A stretch of 64,000 bases of DNA from Akkermansia muciniphila (GTDB lineage Bacteria; Verrucomicrobiota; Verrucomicrobiia; Verrucomicrobiales; Akkermansiaceae): positions 124,001 to 188,000 of the forward strand of contig CAMCIC010000006.1 of NCBI GenBank assembly GCA_945874895.1, given 5' to 3'. This document shows, piece after piece, positions 9,051-17,825 of this stretch. Below the pieces are notes generated by a model. The model worked only from the letters and a program-made list of their open reading frames with translations. It searched no databases and was not told the DNA's origin. The stretch's first letter is position 1; the number at the start of each line of letters is the position of its first letter. Both the position numbers and the translations under genes were made by a program.

Positions 9051-9537
9051 GGAAATCGAAAAAGCTCTTCAACGCTTGGTTCCACCCGCCCTTAGCGAGC
9101 GGGCCCATACGAATGTGTCGTCGATGCTCACTTCTCTCGCGGCATCGTCATCCGTCGTGGACACCCCAGTATCGCCCCGCAGGGTTTCCTTGCGCCTGCC
9201 CATTGCCATCGCCGCGGCCATGGCCATCGCATCCGTGTCAATTACGACATGGACTTTGCGTGGACGGTCTGCACAGAAATCGATGGCCAGCAGCAAGCCG
9301 TCATCGCAACTTGCATCGACCGATGCCGAAACGGCGCCGATACTCATTGACCGCATGCTGGTTACCGATGGGATGACAGTTGAGGGGACACTTACCGCTG
9401 CGGATGGAAGTGTGATGAATCAAATCAACCGTCGCGTGCAAACGCGCGAACGGTATCGCGATGCGAAAAAAGGATACCTGATTACCATTTCCGAGACGCG
9501 GGATGAAAAAGTGTATCTTCCCAAAAAAGGTTTCTGA
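9037..9537 (+). CDS. Probable anti-sigma factor, single-pass membrane protein
   Basis: A 166-residue protein with an N-terminal cytoplasmic part of about 50 residues, one transmembrane helix at about 54-70 (LPIAIAAAMAIASVSIT), and a C-terminal outer domain rich in Ser/Thr. No zinc-binding HxxxCxxC motif is seen, so it is not a ZAS-type anti-sigma factor. Its start lies inside the last codons of the sigma gene, which implies translational coupling. That arrangement, the size and the topology suggest it sequesters the sigma factor. The function is inferred, not recognised by family. Confidence 0.55.
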   Translation: MKSPEEIEKALQRLVPPALSERAHTNVSSMLTSLAASSSVVDTPVSPRRVSLRLPIAIAAAMAIASVSITTWTLRGRSAQKSMASSKPSSQLASTDAETAPILIDRMLVTDGMTVEGTLTAADGSVMNQINRRVQTRERYRDAKKGYLITISETRDEKVYLPKKGF

Positions 9538-9550
9538 TGCCTGAAGAAAA

Positions 9551-10363
9551 ATGAATTTGCGCAGCTTCATGTCAATGGTCTTGTTGTCGCCTTGTGTGAT
9601 TTCGTGGTTAAGCGCTCAGGAAGTGGGTTCTTTGCCTGAATGGAATGCGAAGCCCGCGGTGATCAATGCCACAACAGGTCGCGCGCCCTGGGTAGGCTTC
9701 GAGGTTACGCGGGTTGACGATGTCGTGCGCGCCCAACTACCCAAACTGCCGAAGGGAGTCGGTTTTGTGATCACTACGGTGGCTGCTCAGGGACCGGCAC
9801 GTCAGGCGGGCATCCAAGCCTTTGACGTGCTGTGGAAGTGGAATGATCAATTGCTTGTCAATGAAGCACAGCTGGCCGCCCTTCTGGAGATGCGAGCCAT
9901 GGGGGAAACCGTTCAACTCACGATTTTTCGCGCAGGTGAGGAAAAAACGATGAACGTAGTACTTGGCGCCGAGCCCGACCCGAAAGCGGTCGCTGTAGGT
10001 CCCACCATGGAGAGCATTAAGAGACCCACTCTGGTGCCTCAGCTGCAATCACCTCGTCCGCTTGATGTGAATGCACGCATGGCACGACTGGAAGATGGCA
10101 ACGCGGTGCTTGAAATGGAAAGCCGTGCCGAGGGCTCTTGGTTGACCATTACCGATCAGCAGGGCGAGATTGTGTTCGATGGATTTTTTGACGAACAAAG
10201 TCAAAAGAAAATCCCCTCCGTCTGGTTGGATCGCGTGGGTGCGCTGCACCGTAGCTTGCAGGATCGCATGTGCCACAAAGCGTCCGCCGATGAGGCGCGC
10301 AAACCTGCCACCAAGCATCGGGAAATCGCTCCGATGACTCCCGTTTCGACACCGTCGCGCTGA
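9551..10363 (+). CDS. Secreted PDZ-domain protein
   Basis: A 270-residue exported protein. Residues 1-23 form a signal peptide ending LSA/Q. A PDZ domain lies at about 38-140: 'GVGFVITTVAAQGPARQAGI' and 'FDVLWKWNDQLL' match the carboxylate-binding loop and following strand of PDZ domains in HtrA/DegS-type proteins. No protease domain is attached. Third in the cluster, 13 bp after the anti-sigma-like gene, it may sense misfolded envelope proteins or present a substrate. That role is an inference from context. Confidence 0.7.
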   Translation: MNLRSFMSMVLLSPCVISWLSAQEVGSLPEWNAKPAVINATTGRAPWVGFEVTRVDDVVRAQLPKLPKGVGFVITTVAAQGPARQAGIQAFDVLWKWNDQLLVNEAQLAALLEMRAMGETVQLTIFRAGEEKTMNVVLGAEPDPKAVAVGPTMESIKRPTLVPQLQSPRPLDVNARMARLEDGNAVLEMESRAEGSWLTITDQQGEIVFDGFFDEQSQKKIPSVWLDRVGALHRSLQDRMCHKASADEARKPATKHREIAPMTPVSTPSR

Positions 10364-10443
10364 GGCGATGACCTCATATTTGTCAGGATTTTCCTCCAAG
10401 TGTTGCCTTGCAATTTTATGCGTTTGCCGCCAATGTCGCGCAT

Positions 10444-12276
10444 ATGCATCCTGAAGTCGCAAAATTGGTAGAAGCGGGTCGAATCAACTCGGCAGTCGGT
10501 GAGAGACTGTCTCAAGTGGCTCCCGGCTGCTATCTGCTCAGCAAATCTTGGGGTGCGGGCAAGGTGGTCTCTTGGAGCCTCCGCGATAAAAAACTCATTG
10601 TGGATTTCGCCGAAAAATCAGGTCAGGAAATGGATCTCCAGTTCGTGTTACAGAAAACCGAACCACTGCAAGCGGATGACTTCAGGGCAAAAAAAATCGA
10701 GCAGATCGAGGAACTCCGTCACCTCGCGAAGTCTGATCCCGTGGAACTCGCCGCCCATGTGCTCCAAAGCCATGGCAATAGCATGACCCTCGATGCCTTT
10801 GAAAAAGAACTGAACGGTCCGGTCATTCGCACTGCTGACTTTAAAAAATGGTGGGATGCAGCCAAAAAGCTTATGGCTGCCAGCAAGCGTGTGGTCGTGC
10901 CACCACGTCGCACCGACATGATCGTCTTGCGTGCCGGCGGCATGAGCCCTGCGGAAGCCTTAGTGGCCGATTTCGAGGCTGCCCGCGATCTCAAGGTGAA
11001 AGCTAAAACGCTCGAAGCCATTGCCGCGGAAATCCATTTGTTGGCGGATGATGAATCGACACTCCGTCGTCTCTACGATGATATCGAAGCCGAAGTGAAA
11101 CGCGGTACGCGCCTGCATTTGGGCAATGTGTTCGAGTTGTTGTTGATCCGCGATCAGATGGTCGCAGCTTCCAAAATTCCTCTAGTCGAAGATGCCACCA
11201 GACTCTCCGAGGTGATCCGCGCGGAATACAGCCGAGTATCCGAAGCGATTTCCAGCATGAGCGCGATACGTCAGCGTGAAGTGTATGATGCCTTTCCTTC
11301 CGCTTTCGGGGGACAATGGGTCGAAAAACTCATGGGAGTCGTGGAAAAAGCTGGTGCTCGTGGCTTGGGAGAAATTGCGAAAATTTTTGAAGCTCGTGGC
11401 GAACTCGCCGCTCTTGAGGATTACCTTCGCCGTGCGATCACACGCCGATCCCTCGGTCACGAGGCCCTCATCTGGGTCTGCCGCGAGCGCGAAGCCAGTG
11501 GAGCCAGGGTATTCAACGCAGATGTCGGTGCCGCCATTTTGAACCAGCTCGAGTCCGACTTCATTGCCGATGGGCCGCGCAAGTCGCAGCGACTGCAATC
11601 GTTGCTGGGCGAGGACAAGGAATTGCTCTCCGATCTCGTCAGCATGATGGACGTGAACGAGGCTCGCAATTTCGGACGACGTCTCATGGAATGCCCGGTC
11701 TTCAATGAGCTCGATAAAAAATCCCTGATGGCTCGCGTCATTAAGGCTCGTCCAGAGACGGAGACATTGGTCAGCGGCGAGGACAAAAACAAAGAGGAGG
11801 AATTGCTGGTTTCTTGGTCGAGCTTGGAAGCGCGTCGCGCCGAGTTGCAGGAACTCGTTTCGGTTCGCATTCCCCAAAATCGTGAGGATGTAAAAATTGC
11901 TCGCTCATACGGCGATCTGCGTGAGAACTTTGAGTATAAGTCCGCCAAGGACATGGAAAAATACCTCAACAGCCGCCGCCGCGATCTCGAACGCGATGTG
12001 GCGCGCGCCCGCGGCACGGATTTCAAAGGAGTGGATTGTTCTTTGGTCAACATCGGCACGGTGGTGACACTCAGTAATGACAAGGGAGAAAGCTATCAAC
12101 TCTCCGTGCTCGGAGCTTGGGACAGCGATCCCGAAAAACGCTGGGTTTCCTATCTGTCAGAAGCCGGCGCCGCTTTGCTTCACGCGAAGATGGGTGATGA
12201 AGTGCAATTGCGCGATCACGACAATCAGCAGCAAATGAACTGGACGGTCGCTAAGATCGAGCCATTCGCAAGTTAA
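10444..12276 (+). CDS. Large GreA/GreB-family transcription elongation factor
   Basis: A 610-residue protein whose C-terminal ~160 residues are a Gre factor. The coiled-coil tip 'GDLRENFEYKSAK' keeps the acidic Asp and Glu used to stimulate RNA cleavage by stalled polymerase, and a FKBP-like C-terminal domain follows. The preceding ~450 residues are mostly helical and have no domain I recognise. Ordinary GreA is ~158 residues. Chlamydial GreA is also known to carry a long N-terminal part, so this may be a PVC-lineage feature. The start at 10444 (MHPEVAKLVE) was chosen as the likely family start; an ATG 36 bp upstream is possible. Confidence 0.8.
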   Translation: MHPEVAKLVEAGRINSAVGERLSQVAPGCYLLSKSWGAGKVVSWSLRDKKLIVDFAEKSGQEMDLQFVLQKTEPLQADDFRAKKIEQIEELRHLAKSDPVELAAHVLQSHGNSMTLDAFEKELNGPVIRTADFKKWWDAAKKLMAASKRVVVPPRRTDMIVLRAGGMSPAEALVADFEAARDLKVKAKTLEAIAAEIHLLADDESTLRRLYDDIEAEVKRGTRLHLGNVFELLLIRDQMVAASKIPLVEDATRLSEVIRAEYSRVSEAISSMSAIRQREVYDAFPSAFGGQWVEKLMGVVEKAGARGLGEIAKIFEARGELAALEDYLRRAITRRSLGHEALIWVCREREASGARVFNADVGAAILNQLESDFIADGPRKSQRLQSLLGEDKELLSDLVSMMDVNEARNFGRRLMECPVFNELDKKSLMARVIKARPETETLVSGEDKNKEEELLVSWSSLEARRAELQELVSVRIPQNREDVKIARSYGDLRENFEYKSAKDMEKYLNSRRRDLERDVARARGTDFKGVDCSLVNIGTVVTLSNDKGESYQLSVLGAWDSDPEKRWVSYLSEAGAALLHAKMGDEVQLRDHDNQQQMNWTVAKIEPFAS

Positions 12277-12382
12277 TGAAAGCAGAGGAAAAGGGAGCGC
12301 AACTTCCGTGCACCGGTTTCGGAAAAAAGCAGCGGACTCAAATCCGCAATCCAAATTTGCATACGGCTCTCCTCAGTAAAGG

Positions 12383-12414
12383 CGTTTCTCGCGGATCACT
12401 CGCGAGAGGAAACG
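12383..12414 (+). other. Stem-loop in the nadE upstream region
   Basis: A perfect 7-bp stem (TCTCGCG at 12387-12393 with CGCGAGA at 12401-12407) has a 7-base loop and is extended by CGTT/AACG outside a small bulge. The outer left strand GGCGTTTC (12381-12388) could instead pair with GAAACGCC at 12433-12440, so two alternative folds exist. It may be the terminator of the Gre gene, lacking a U-run, or a leader structure. The intergenic region 12277-12475 holds nothing else clear. Confidence 0.3.
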
Positions 12415-12440
12415 AAAAAATCGATCGATAGGGAAACGCC

Positions 12441-12468
12441 TTGTCGAAGGCGACCCGCGTGCTATCTT
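12441..12468 (+). promoter_or_regulatory. Candidate leaderless promoter of nadE
   Basis: TTGTCG at 12441-12446 and TATCTT at 12463-12468, with a 16-bp spacer. Only seven bases separate the -10-like element from the nadE ATG, so a transcript would start at the codon itself. The elements match consensus partially (4/6 each). Confidence 0.4.
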
Positions 12469-12475
12469 CGCGCCG

Positions 12476-14116
12476 ATGCAAGCAGGACTACGGATCGGGA
12501 TCGCGCAGATCAATGGCACCGTTGGAGATTTTCCCGCAAACGCCAAAAAAATTCTCGCTGCCTATCGCGAGTGCCTCGATCAAGGGGCCGACCTAGTGAT
12601 CACGCCGGAGCTTTCTCTTGTGGGCTACCCACCGCGCGATTTGGTGCAGAAATCACAGTTTGTACCGAAGTGCCTGCAGGCGCTCGACTACCTGAGCGAG
12701 GAAATCAAATCCGTGCCGCTGTTGGTGGGTTACGTCGATTATCACACCGAACCCGCTCCTGGTCGTCCCTATCGCAATGCTGCTGCTTGGTTGCATGAAG
12801 GGAAAATCGTGCACAAGATCTGGAAAACCTTACTTCCTACCTACGACGTGTTCGATGAGCTACGCTATTTCGAGCCCGGCGAACGCAGCGAATGCATCGT
12901 GTGGAATGGTCATCGCATCGGCGTCACCATCTGCGAAGACATCTGGAATGAGGACTTTCTCCCGCGACCGCTCTACGATCGCGATCCCGTGGCGGAGCTG
13001 GCGGCACAGAAGATCGACCTTCTGCTCAACCTGAGCGCCTCGCCTTTTCATGCCGGCAAGCCCGCCTTGCGCCGTGCTCTCATCGCCGATATAGCTCAGA
13101 AAATCCAAGCACCCGTGGTCTATTGCAATGCCGTTGGTGGCAATGATGAACTGGTCTTCGATGGGCATTCGCTGGTGGTCACTCCTCAAGGAACCACCAC
13201 GCAGCTCGAGGGTTTTGTGGAGCAGGTGAAGACCGTGGACATGCAGAGCCTAACCGAATCTTTGGCGGAAACCGCCGAGCCCGAGCAACTCTATCGGGCA
13301 CTGGTGCTGGGCATGCGCGACTACGCGCACAAATGCGGATTTCACAGTGTCTGCCTCGGACTAAGTGGCGGAATCGATAGCGCCCTTACCGCTGTCATTG
13401 CTGCCGATGCTCTCGGTGCCGAAAATGTTCATGGATTGACCATGCCCAGTCCCTACTCTTCACGCGGTAGTGTGGATGACTCCTTCCAGCTTGCTCGCGC
13501 CCTCGGCATATCCTGCCACGAAATCGGCATTGCATCACCCTTTGCCGCCGTGAAAGAAAGCCTGTCGGATCTTTTTACCGGAAAAAAAGAGGATGTCACT
13601 GAGGAAAACATGCAGGCCCGCATCCGCGGTCTTTACCTGATGTCGTTCTCGAACAAGTTCGGTCATCTGCTGCTTACCACTGGCAATAAGAGCGAACTGG
13701 CTGTCGGCTATTGCACGATCTATGGCGACATGTGCGGCGGTCTAGCCGTCATTTCCGATCTCCCCAAAACGAAGGTTTACGAAGTGGCCCGCTGGATCAA
13801 TCGCGAACGGGAAATCATCCCCTGGAACACCATCGACAAGGCTCCTAGTGCCGAACTCCGGCCCGACCAAAAAGACCAAGACACTCTGCCTCCCTACGAT
13901 GTGTTAGATGCGCTGCTCCATCGTCTGATCGAACTGCAGGAAGACCCCGAGCAAGTCATCGCCGCTGGTTTTGAAGAAACCATGGTGCGCTGGGTGCAGC
14001 GCCGCATTGACCTCAATGAATGGAAGCGCCAACAAGCGGCTCCCGGCCTACGTGTCACCAGCAAGGCTTTCGGCATCGGCCGCCGCATGCCCATCGTGCA
14101 GCGCTTTCAGGGGTGA
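12476..14116 (+). CDS. nadE: Glutamine-hydrolysing NAD+ synthase
   Basis: Converts nicotinate adenine dinucleotide to NAD+ using ammonia from glutamine. The N-terminal ~265 residues are a nitrilase-type amidase with its Glu (TPELSLVGYPPRDL), Lys (KTLLPTYDVFDE) and Cys (ICEDIW). The C-terminal synthetase carries the PP-loop 'LGLSGGIDSALTA' and the 'TTGNKSELAVGYCTIYGD' block. The total of 546 residues is the normal size for the two-domain form. It converges on nadA, with eight bases between the stop codons, placing two steps of NAD synthesis side by side. Confidence 0.95.
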   Translation: MQAGLRIGIAQINGTVGDFPANAKKILAAYRECLDQGADLVITPELSLVGYPPRDLVQKSQFVPKCLQALDYLSEEIKSVPLLVGYVDYHTEPAPGRPYRNAAAWLHEGKIVHKIWKTLLPTYDVFDELRYFEPGERSECIVWNGHRIGVTICEDIWNEDFLPRPLYDRDPVAELAAQKIDLLLNLSASPFHAGKPALRRALIADIAQKIQAPVVYCNAVGGNDELVFDGHSLVVTPQGTTTQLEGFVEQVKTVDMQSLTESLAETAEPEQLYRALVLGMRDYAHKCGFHSVCLGLSGGIDSALTAVIAADALGAENVHGLTMPSPYSSRGSVDDSFQLARALGISCHEIGIASPFAAVKESLSDLFTGKKEDVTEENMQARIRGLYLMSFSNKFGHLLLTTGNKSELAVGYCTIYGDMCGGLAVISDLPKTKVYEVARWINREREIIPWNTIDKAPSAELRPDQKDQDTLPPYDVLDALLHRLIELQEDPEQVIAAGFEETMVRWVQRRIDLNEWKRQQAAPGLRVTSKAFGIGRRMPIVQRFQG

Positions 14117-14124
14117 ATCGTCTG

Positions 14125-15063
14125 TTAGCGCGACTGCTCTAACATCCGCAGCAAGGGAGTCTCGGCACGGGAGCGGATGTCCTCGGGGAGTTCGACTCTT
14201 GGCGTAAGATCGCGCAAGCAATCGTGCAGCTTTTGCAGTGTGTTCATTTTCATGTAACGACAATCCGCACAGGCGCAGCGATCGGTGGGGCCGGGGATGA
14301 GATTTTTATCCGGGCATTCGCGGCGCAAACGGTGCAGCATGCCGCTTTCGGTGACGACGATGATGTCTTTCACCGGTGCGTTTTGACAATAGGTCACCAT
14401 TTTTTCCGTTGAGCAAACTTCATCCGCCAACAATCGGACAGCTTGGGTGCATTCGGGGTGGGCGACAACCAGTGCTGCGGGATACTCTTCCTTGATCTTG
14501 CGGATCGAGTCGCGAGTGAATTCGACGTGGACGTAGCAGGAGCCTTGCCACAAGTCCATCTTGCGACCGGTTTGCTCCATCACCCAGGCACCGAGGTTTT
14601 GATCAGGCACGAAAAGAATGGGTCGATCCTGTGGCGCTTTATGGACGATTTTTACTGCATTGCCCGAGGTGCAGATTACATCACACAGGGCCTTCACGTG
14701 AGCCGAGCAATTGATGTAAGCGATCACGTAGTAGTTTTTCTCCGCGTTATCTTGGAGGAATTTTTCCAATGCAGGACCGGGGCAGGATTGCTCTAAAGAG
14801 CATCCAGCATCCTTGTCGGGCAGCACGACGATCTTACCTGGATTCACGATCTTCGCCGTCTCTGCCATGAAATGCACACCGCAGAACACAATCACGTCTG
14901 CCTGCGTTTCCTTGGCATGATAGGCGAGGCCTAAGGAATCACCGACGTAGTCCGCCACGTCCTGGATATCACCGGTCTGGTAATTGTGCGCAAGAATGAC
15001 GGCATTGTGCTCTTGCTTGAGGCGCTTGATTTCAGCGGCGAGATCGATGGCTGTGGCTGGCAT
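14125..15063 (-). CDS. nadA: Quinolinate synthase A
   Basis: A [4Fe-4S] enzyme that makes quinolinate from iminoaspartate and dihydroxyacetone phosphate in de novo NAD synthesis. Conserved family blocks are 'ILAHNYQ', 'FCGVHFMAET' (cluster Cys), 'ICTSGNA' and the C-terminal 'CACADCRYMKMNTL' (cluster Cys). The ATG at 15063 gives a 312-residue protein. A TTG at 15084 would add seven residues and overlap the fabF stop. It follows fabF by 13 bases on the same strand, so it is probably translated from the same message. Confidence 0.93.
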   Translation of the reverse strand: MPATAIDLAAEIKRLKQEHNAVILAHNYQTGDIQDVADYVGDSLGLAYHAKETQADVIVFCGVHFMAETAKIVNPGKIVVLPDKDAGCSLEQSCPGPALEKFLQDNAEKNYYVIAYINCSAHVKALCDVICTSGNAVKIVHKAPQDRPILFVPDQNLGAWVMEQTGRKMDLWQGSCYVHVEFTRDSIRKIKEEYPAALVVAHPECTQAVRLLADEVCSTEKMVTYCQNAPVKDIIVVTESGMLHRLRRECPDKNLIPGPTDRCACADCRYMKMNTLQKLHDCLRDLTPRVELPEDIRSRAETPLLRMLEQSR

Positions 15064-15076
15064 AAGAGACGGTAGC

Positions 15077-16330
15077 TTAGGCAAAGCGTTTGATCAACAG
15101 GGAAGCGTTGTGACCGCCGAAACCGAAGCTGTTGCTGAGCGCGATGTCCACTTTTGCCTCGCGTGCCACGTGTGGCACGTAGTCGAGATCGCACTCAGGA
15201 TCGGCTTGATCGAGGTTGATGGTGGGAGGCACGATGTTTTCTTGCATCGCCATCAAACAAGCGGCGATTTCCACACCTCCGGCCGCGCCGAGCAGGTGAC
15301 CCGTCATGGATTTCGTCGAGCTGACCAGTAGGCCGTTTTGTGCATGAGCGCCGAAGGTTTTTTTGATCGCCTTGGTTTCGCACACATCGCCCAGTCCTGT
15401 AGAGGTACCGTGGGCATTGACATAGCTAACCTCTTCCGCATTGATCTTGCCATGGCGTAGGGCCATGTCCATGCAGCGAGCTGCGCCTTCGCCTTCGGGA
15501 TGCGGGGAAGTCATGTGATAGGCATCCGCACTTAAGCCATAACCGATAAGCTCGGCATAAATCGTGGCACCGCGTTTTTTGGCGTGCTCCAGTTCCTCGA
15601 TCATCAGCACACCGGCGCCCTCTCCCATGACAAAACCATCTCGGTCAACATCGAAGGGACGCGAAGCTTTTTGCGGTTCATCGTTGCGAGTGCTCAGCGC
15701 TTTCATGTTGCCGAAGCCGGCCAAACCGCAGGGCAGCACGCTGGCCTCACCACCACCGCAGAGGAAGGCATCGGCATCGCCGAACTTGATGATGCGCCAG
15801 GCCTCGCCGATCGAGTGATTCGAGGTGGCGCAAGCAGTGACGATCGCCATGTTAGGACCGCCGAAACCGTATTCCATGGAAATGATGCCGCTGGAAATGT
15901 TCGCGATCATCATCGGAATGAGAAACGGAGAGACTCGACCTGGACCACGTTGGATGAGTTTGGTGTGCTCTTCTTCGAGAGTTCCCAGCCCGCCGATGCC
16001 ACTGCTGACCATGACGCCGACTCGGTTTTTATCGACACTTTCCACATCCAGTCCAGAGTGCACGAGAGCCATTCTCGCAGCGGCCACGGCCAATTGAACG
16101 TAGCGATCGGCACGACGGCAGTCTTTGGGATTGTTGAAAAACGGGGTGGCATCGAAATTTTTCACCTCGCCGGCGATGTGGGTGGTATAGCCCGTCGTAT
16201 CCATGGATGTGATGCGATCGATCCCGCTGCGGCCGGCCTTCATGGCATCCCATGTCGAGGTCAAATCATTTCCCATCGGGCTGATGCAGCCGATTCCTGT
16301 TATCACAACGCGTCTTTCGTTCATATCCAT
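15077..16330 (-). CDS. fabF: 3-oxoacyl-ACP synthase II
   Basis: Elongating condensing enzyme of fatty-acid synthesis (KAS II). The thiolase-fold catalytic triad is visible: the nucleophilic Cys in 'VTACATSNHS', His in 'NAHGTSTGLGD' and His in 'STKSMTGHLLGAAGG'. The C-terminal 'LSNSFGFGGHNAS' glycine motif is present. The length of 417 residues is typical. An alternative ATG two codons in (MNERRVVITG) is equally possible. It lies 82 bp downstream of the exb/ton-like operon and just ahead of nadA. Confidence 0.95.
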   Translation of the reverse strand: MDMNERRVVITGIGCISPMGNDLTSTWDAMKAGRSGIDRITSMDTTGYTTHIAGEVKNFDATPFFNNPKDCRRADRYVQLAVAAARMALVHSGLDVESVDKNRVGVMVSSGIGGLGTLEEEHTKLIQRGPGRVSPFLIPMMIANISSGIISMEYGFGGPNMAIVTACATSNHSIGEAWRIIKFGDADAFLCGGGEASVLPCGLAGFGNMKALSTRNDEPQKASRPFDVDRDGFVMGEGAGVLMIEELEHAKKRGATIYAELIGYGLSADAYHMTSPHPEGEGAARCMDMALRHGKINAEEVSYVNAHGTSTGLGDVCETKAIKKTFGAHAQNGLLVSSTKSMTGHLLGAAGGVEIAACLMAMQENIVPPTINLDQADPECDLDYVPHVAREAKVDIALSNSFGFGGHNASLLIKRFA

Positions 16331-16412
16331 GTTGGCGCTTGTTGCCGACCGTTCCTATACAGTCGATCCCCCTCGCGCAAGCCCAACTTGCGCCCAATCG
16401 GGAGGGTTTTTC

Positions 16413-16640
16413 TTATTGCGGGCGTTGGCAGGAACGACCGCAATGGGGACAATCCACGAGCTTTTCGCGCCCCCGATCTTCCCAGGCGGTGAGGCAGAGT
16501 GCGCATACGAAGCGCGTGCGTCGGCCTCGCCGTTCATCATTGAAATGCGCGAAACGGGAGATCCAGCTGAATAGCGCCACCAGCATCCATGAGCCGATGA
16601 CGATGGCCATGCAATACTCCATAAAACTCAACTCAATCAT
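16413..16640 (-). CDS. Small membrane-anchored zinc-ribbon protein
   Basis: A 75-residue protein with one hydrophobic helix at about 7-29 and a charged C-terminal part holding two CxxC pairs (C46/C49 in 'CALC' and C64/C67 in 'CPHC'), the layout of a small zinc ribbon. Its ATG overlaps the stop of the TonB-like gene by eight bases (ATGATTGA), which strongly suggests it is translated as the fourth gene of the exbB-exbD operon. I do not recognise a family. The coupling and the paired cysteines are the reasons for calling it real. Confidence 0.6.
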   Translation of the reverse strand: MIELSFMEYCMAIVIGSWMLVALFSWISRFAHFNDERRGRRTRFVCALCLTAWEDRGREKLVDCPHCGRSCQRPQ

Positions 16641-17391
16641 GTTTGTATTCCCATGTGATTTCGCAGGCTAACCAGCCCAGTGGTTCCTTGGTAGGTGAAA
16701 AGCGAATTCGCCGTAACCAGTTTTCCAGTGCGACCAATCGTGAATCGGTTTCCTTAGCGGTGGAAACACAGGTGACGACTCGCCCATCCGCATTGATTTC
16801 CATCATGTATTTGATGCCGGGAACTGCGGTCACGGGTCCAACGTAGTCCGGCCATGTCATCGAGAGTTGCTCGGGTTTCAGCGCTGAAAGCCATCGCAAC
16901 CTCGGTTGCAGAATTTGATCTCCATGACTGGGGGTAGAAGGAGTCACCGCCGCTGTCATGGACTCTTCCACAGGGGGCAACCACCAGTTTTGTTCGAAGG
17001 CGGGTTGGACATCGGGCTCGTCCACCGTACGCAATGTCAATCCAGGATGAAAGACGGGACGCAGTTCCGCACGCAGCGCTGCGTCACTCCACACTTCCAC
17101 TGGGCGGGGAGGTCCTACGGCAGGAAAAGGTGTCTTTTTCGCGATTGTTTCCAACCATGTGCGGTTGGCCACTAGGTCGGGGATCAAGACCAATTCCGCG
17201 GATCGGTTCAATACTGGCGGAGTAAAAAAAACTCGCACCCTTACCACACTGAGCAGCAGAGCAACAACCGGCATCACGAGCAAGAAGGACGCAAGAATGC
17301 TCCAGCGTCGGCGGAAGCTACGACGCCAAGGAAAGATCCACGCTTCGGTGCGCGCCGATTGCATGCCAGATGGGCGATCCTGTTGATTCAT
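16633..17391 (-). CDS. TonB-like energy transducer, probable
   Basis: A 252-residue protein with a basic cytoplasmic N-terminus, one transmembrane helix (about residues 30-52), a periplasmic region with scattered prolines, and a C-terminal ~75-residue domain ('MEINADGRVV...RRIRFSP') that reads like a TonB C-terminal domain. The start at 17391 is fixed by an ATGA overlap with the exbD stop; an open frame continues 24 codons upstream. Being coupled to exbB and exbD, it most likely transmits proton-motive force to an outer-membrane partner. The similarity is by eye, so the family is likely, not certain. Confidence 0.6.
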   Translation of the reverse strand: MNQQDRPSGMQSARTEAWIFPWRRSFRRRWSILASFLLVMPVVALLLSVVRVRVFFTPPVLNRSAELVLIPDLVANRTWLETIAKKTPFPAVGPPRPVEVWSDAALRAELRPVFHPGLTLRTVDEPDVQPAFEQNWWLPPVEESMTAAVTPSTPSHGDQILQPRLRWLSALKPEQLSMTWPDYVGPVTAVPGIKYMMEINADGRVVTCVSTAKETDSRLVALENWLRRIRFSPTKEPLGWLACEITWEYKHD

Positions 17392-17825
17392 GGTTCTTTG
17401 GTTTCTCCGGGCTTGCCGCGTCCCGATCCAGCCATCACGACTCGCAATCCCTTGCGCAGACATATTTCCGCGACCTGACGCAGATTTTCGGACGGCACCA
17501 AACGGTCCGCCATCAGGACGATCGCACGGTTCGTGCCGCTAGAGTTTTGCAATTGCTCATCGAGACGTAGGTCGAGCTCGTTCATCTGAATGCGCTGCGT
17601 GCCCACATACAGTTCGCCGCCGCCATCGGCTGTCATTGTCACGACCGCAGCTTCTTCAAAGCGGTCCAATTGGAAAAAAGAAGCAGGCATCTCGATCGAC
17701 ACACCTGTTTTTTCCTCCAACTTGGGACCGAGGGTGTAGCACATGAGCAATACCGCGAACAAATTGAACAGCGGCACGGCATGCAAAAAACCCACTCCCT
17801 CGGGCAATGTGGTTTGCAATTTCAT
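17388..17825 (-). CDS. exbD: ExbD/TolR biopolymer transport protein
   Basis: A 145-residue protein with one N-terminal transmembrane helix at about 14-32 and a periplasmic domain, the layout of ExbD/TolR proteins that form the proton channel with ExbB. The C-terminal part ('AIVLMADRLVPSENLRQVAE') matches the usual ExbD domain. The helix reads 'PLFNLFAVLLMCYTLGP' and lacks the conserved Asp normally found in the ExbD/TolR membrane helix, a point worth checking. It overlaps exbB by four bases (ATGA) and the TonB-like gene by four bases. Confidence 0.75.
   Translation of the reverse strand: MKLQTTLPEGVGFLHAVPLFNLFAVLLMCYTLGPKLEEKTGVSIEMPASFFQLDRFEEAAVVTMTADGGGELYVGTQRIQMNELDLRLDEQLQNSSGTNRAIVLMADRLVPSENLRQVAEICLRKGLRVVMAGSGRGKPGETKEP

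Noticed and set aside
12301-12475. A tRNA or small structured RNA in the nadE upstream gap
   Set aside because: Only one short stem-loop is clear; no cloverleaf, riboswitch-like core or U-run was found.
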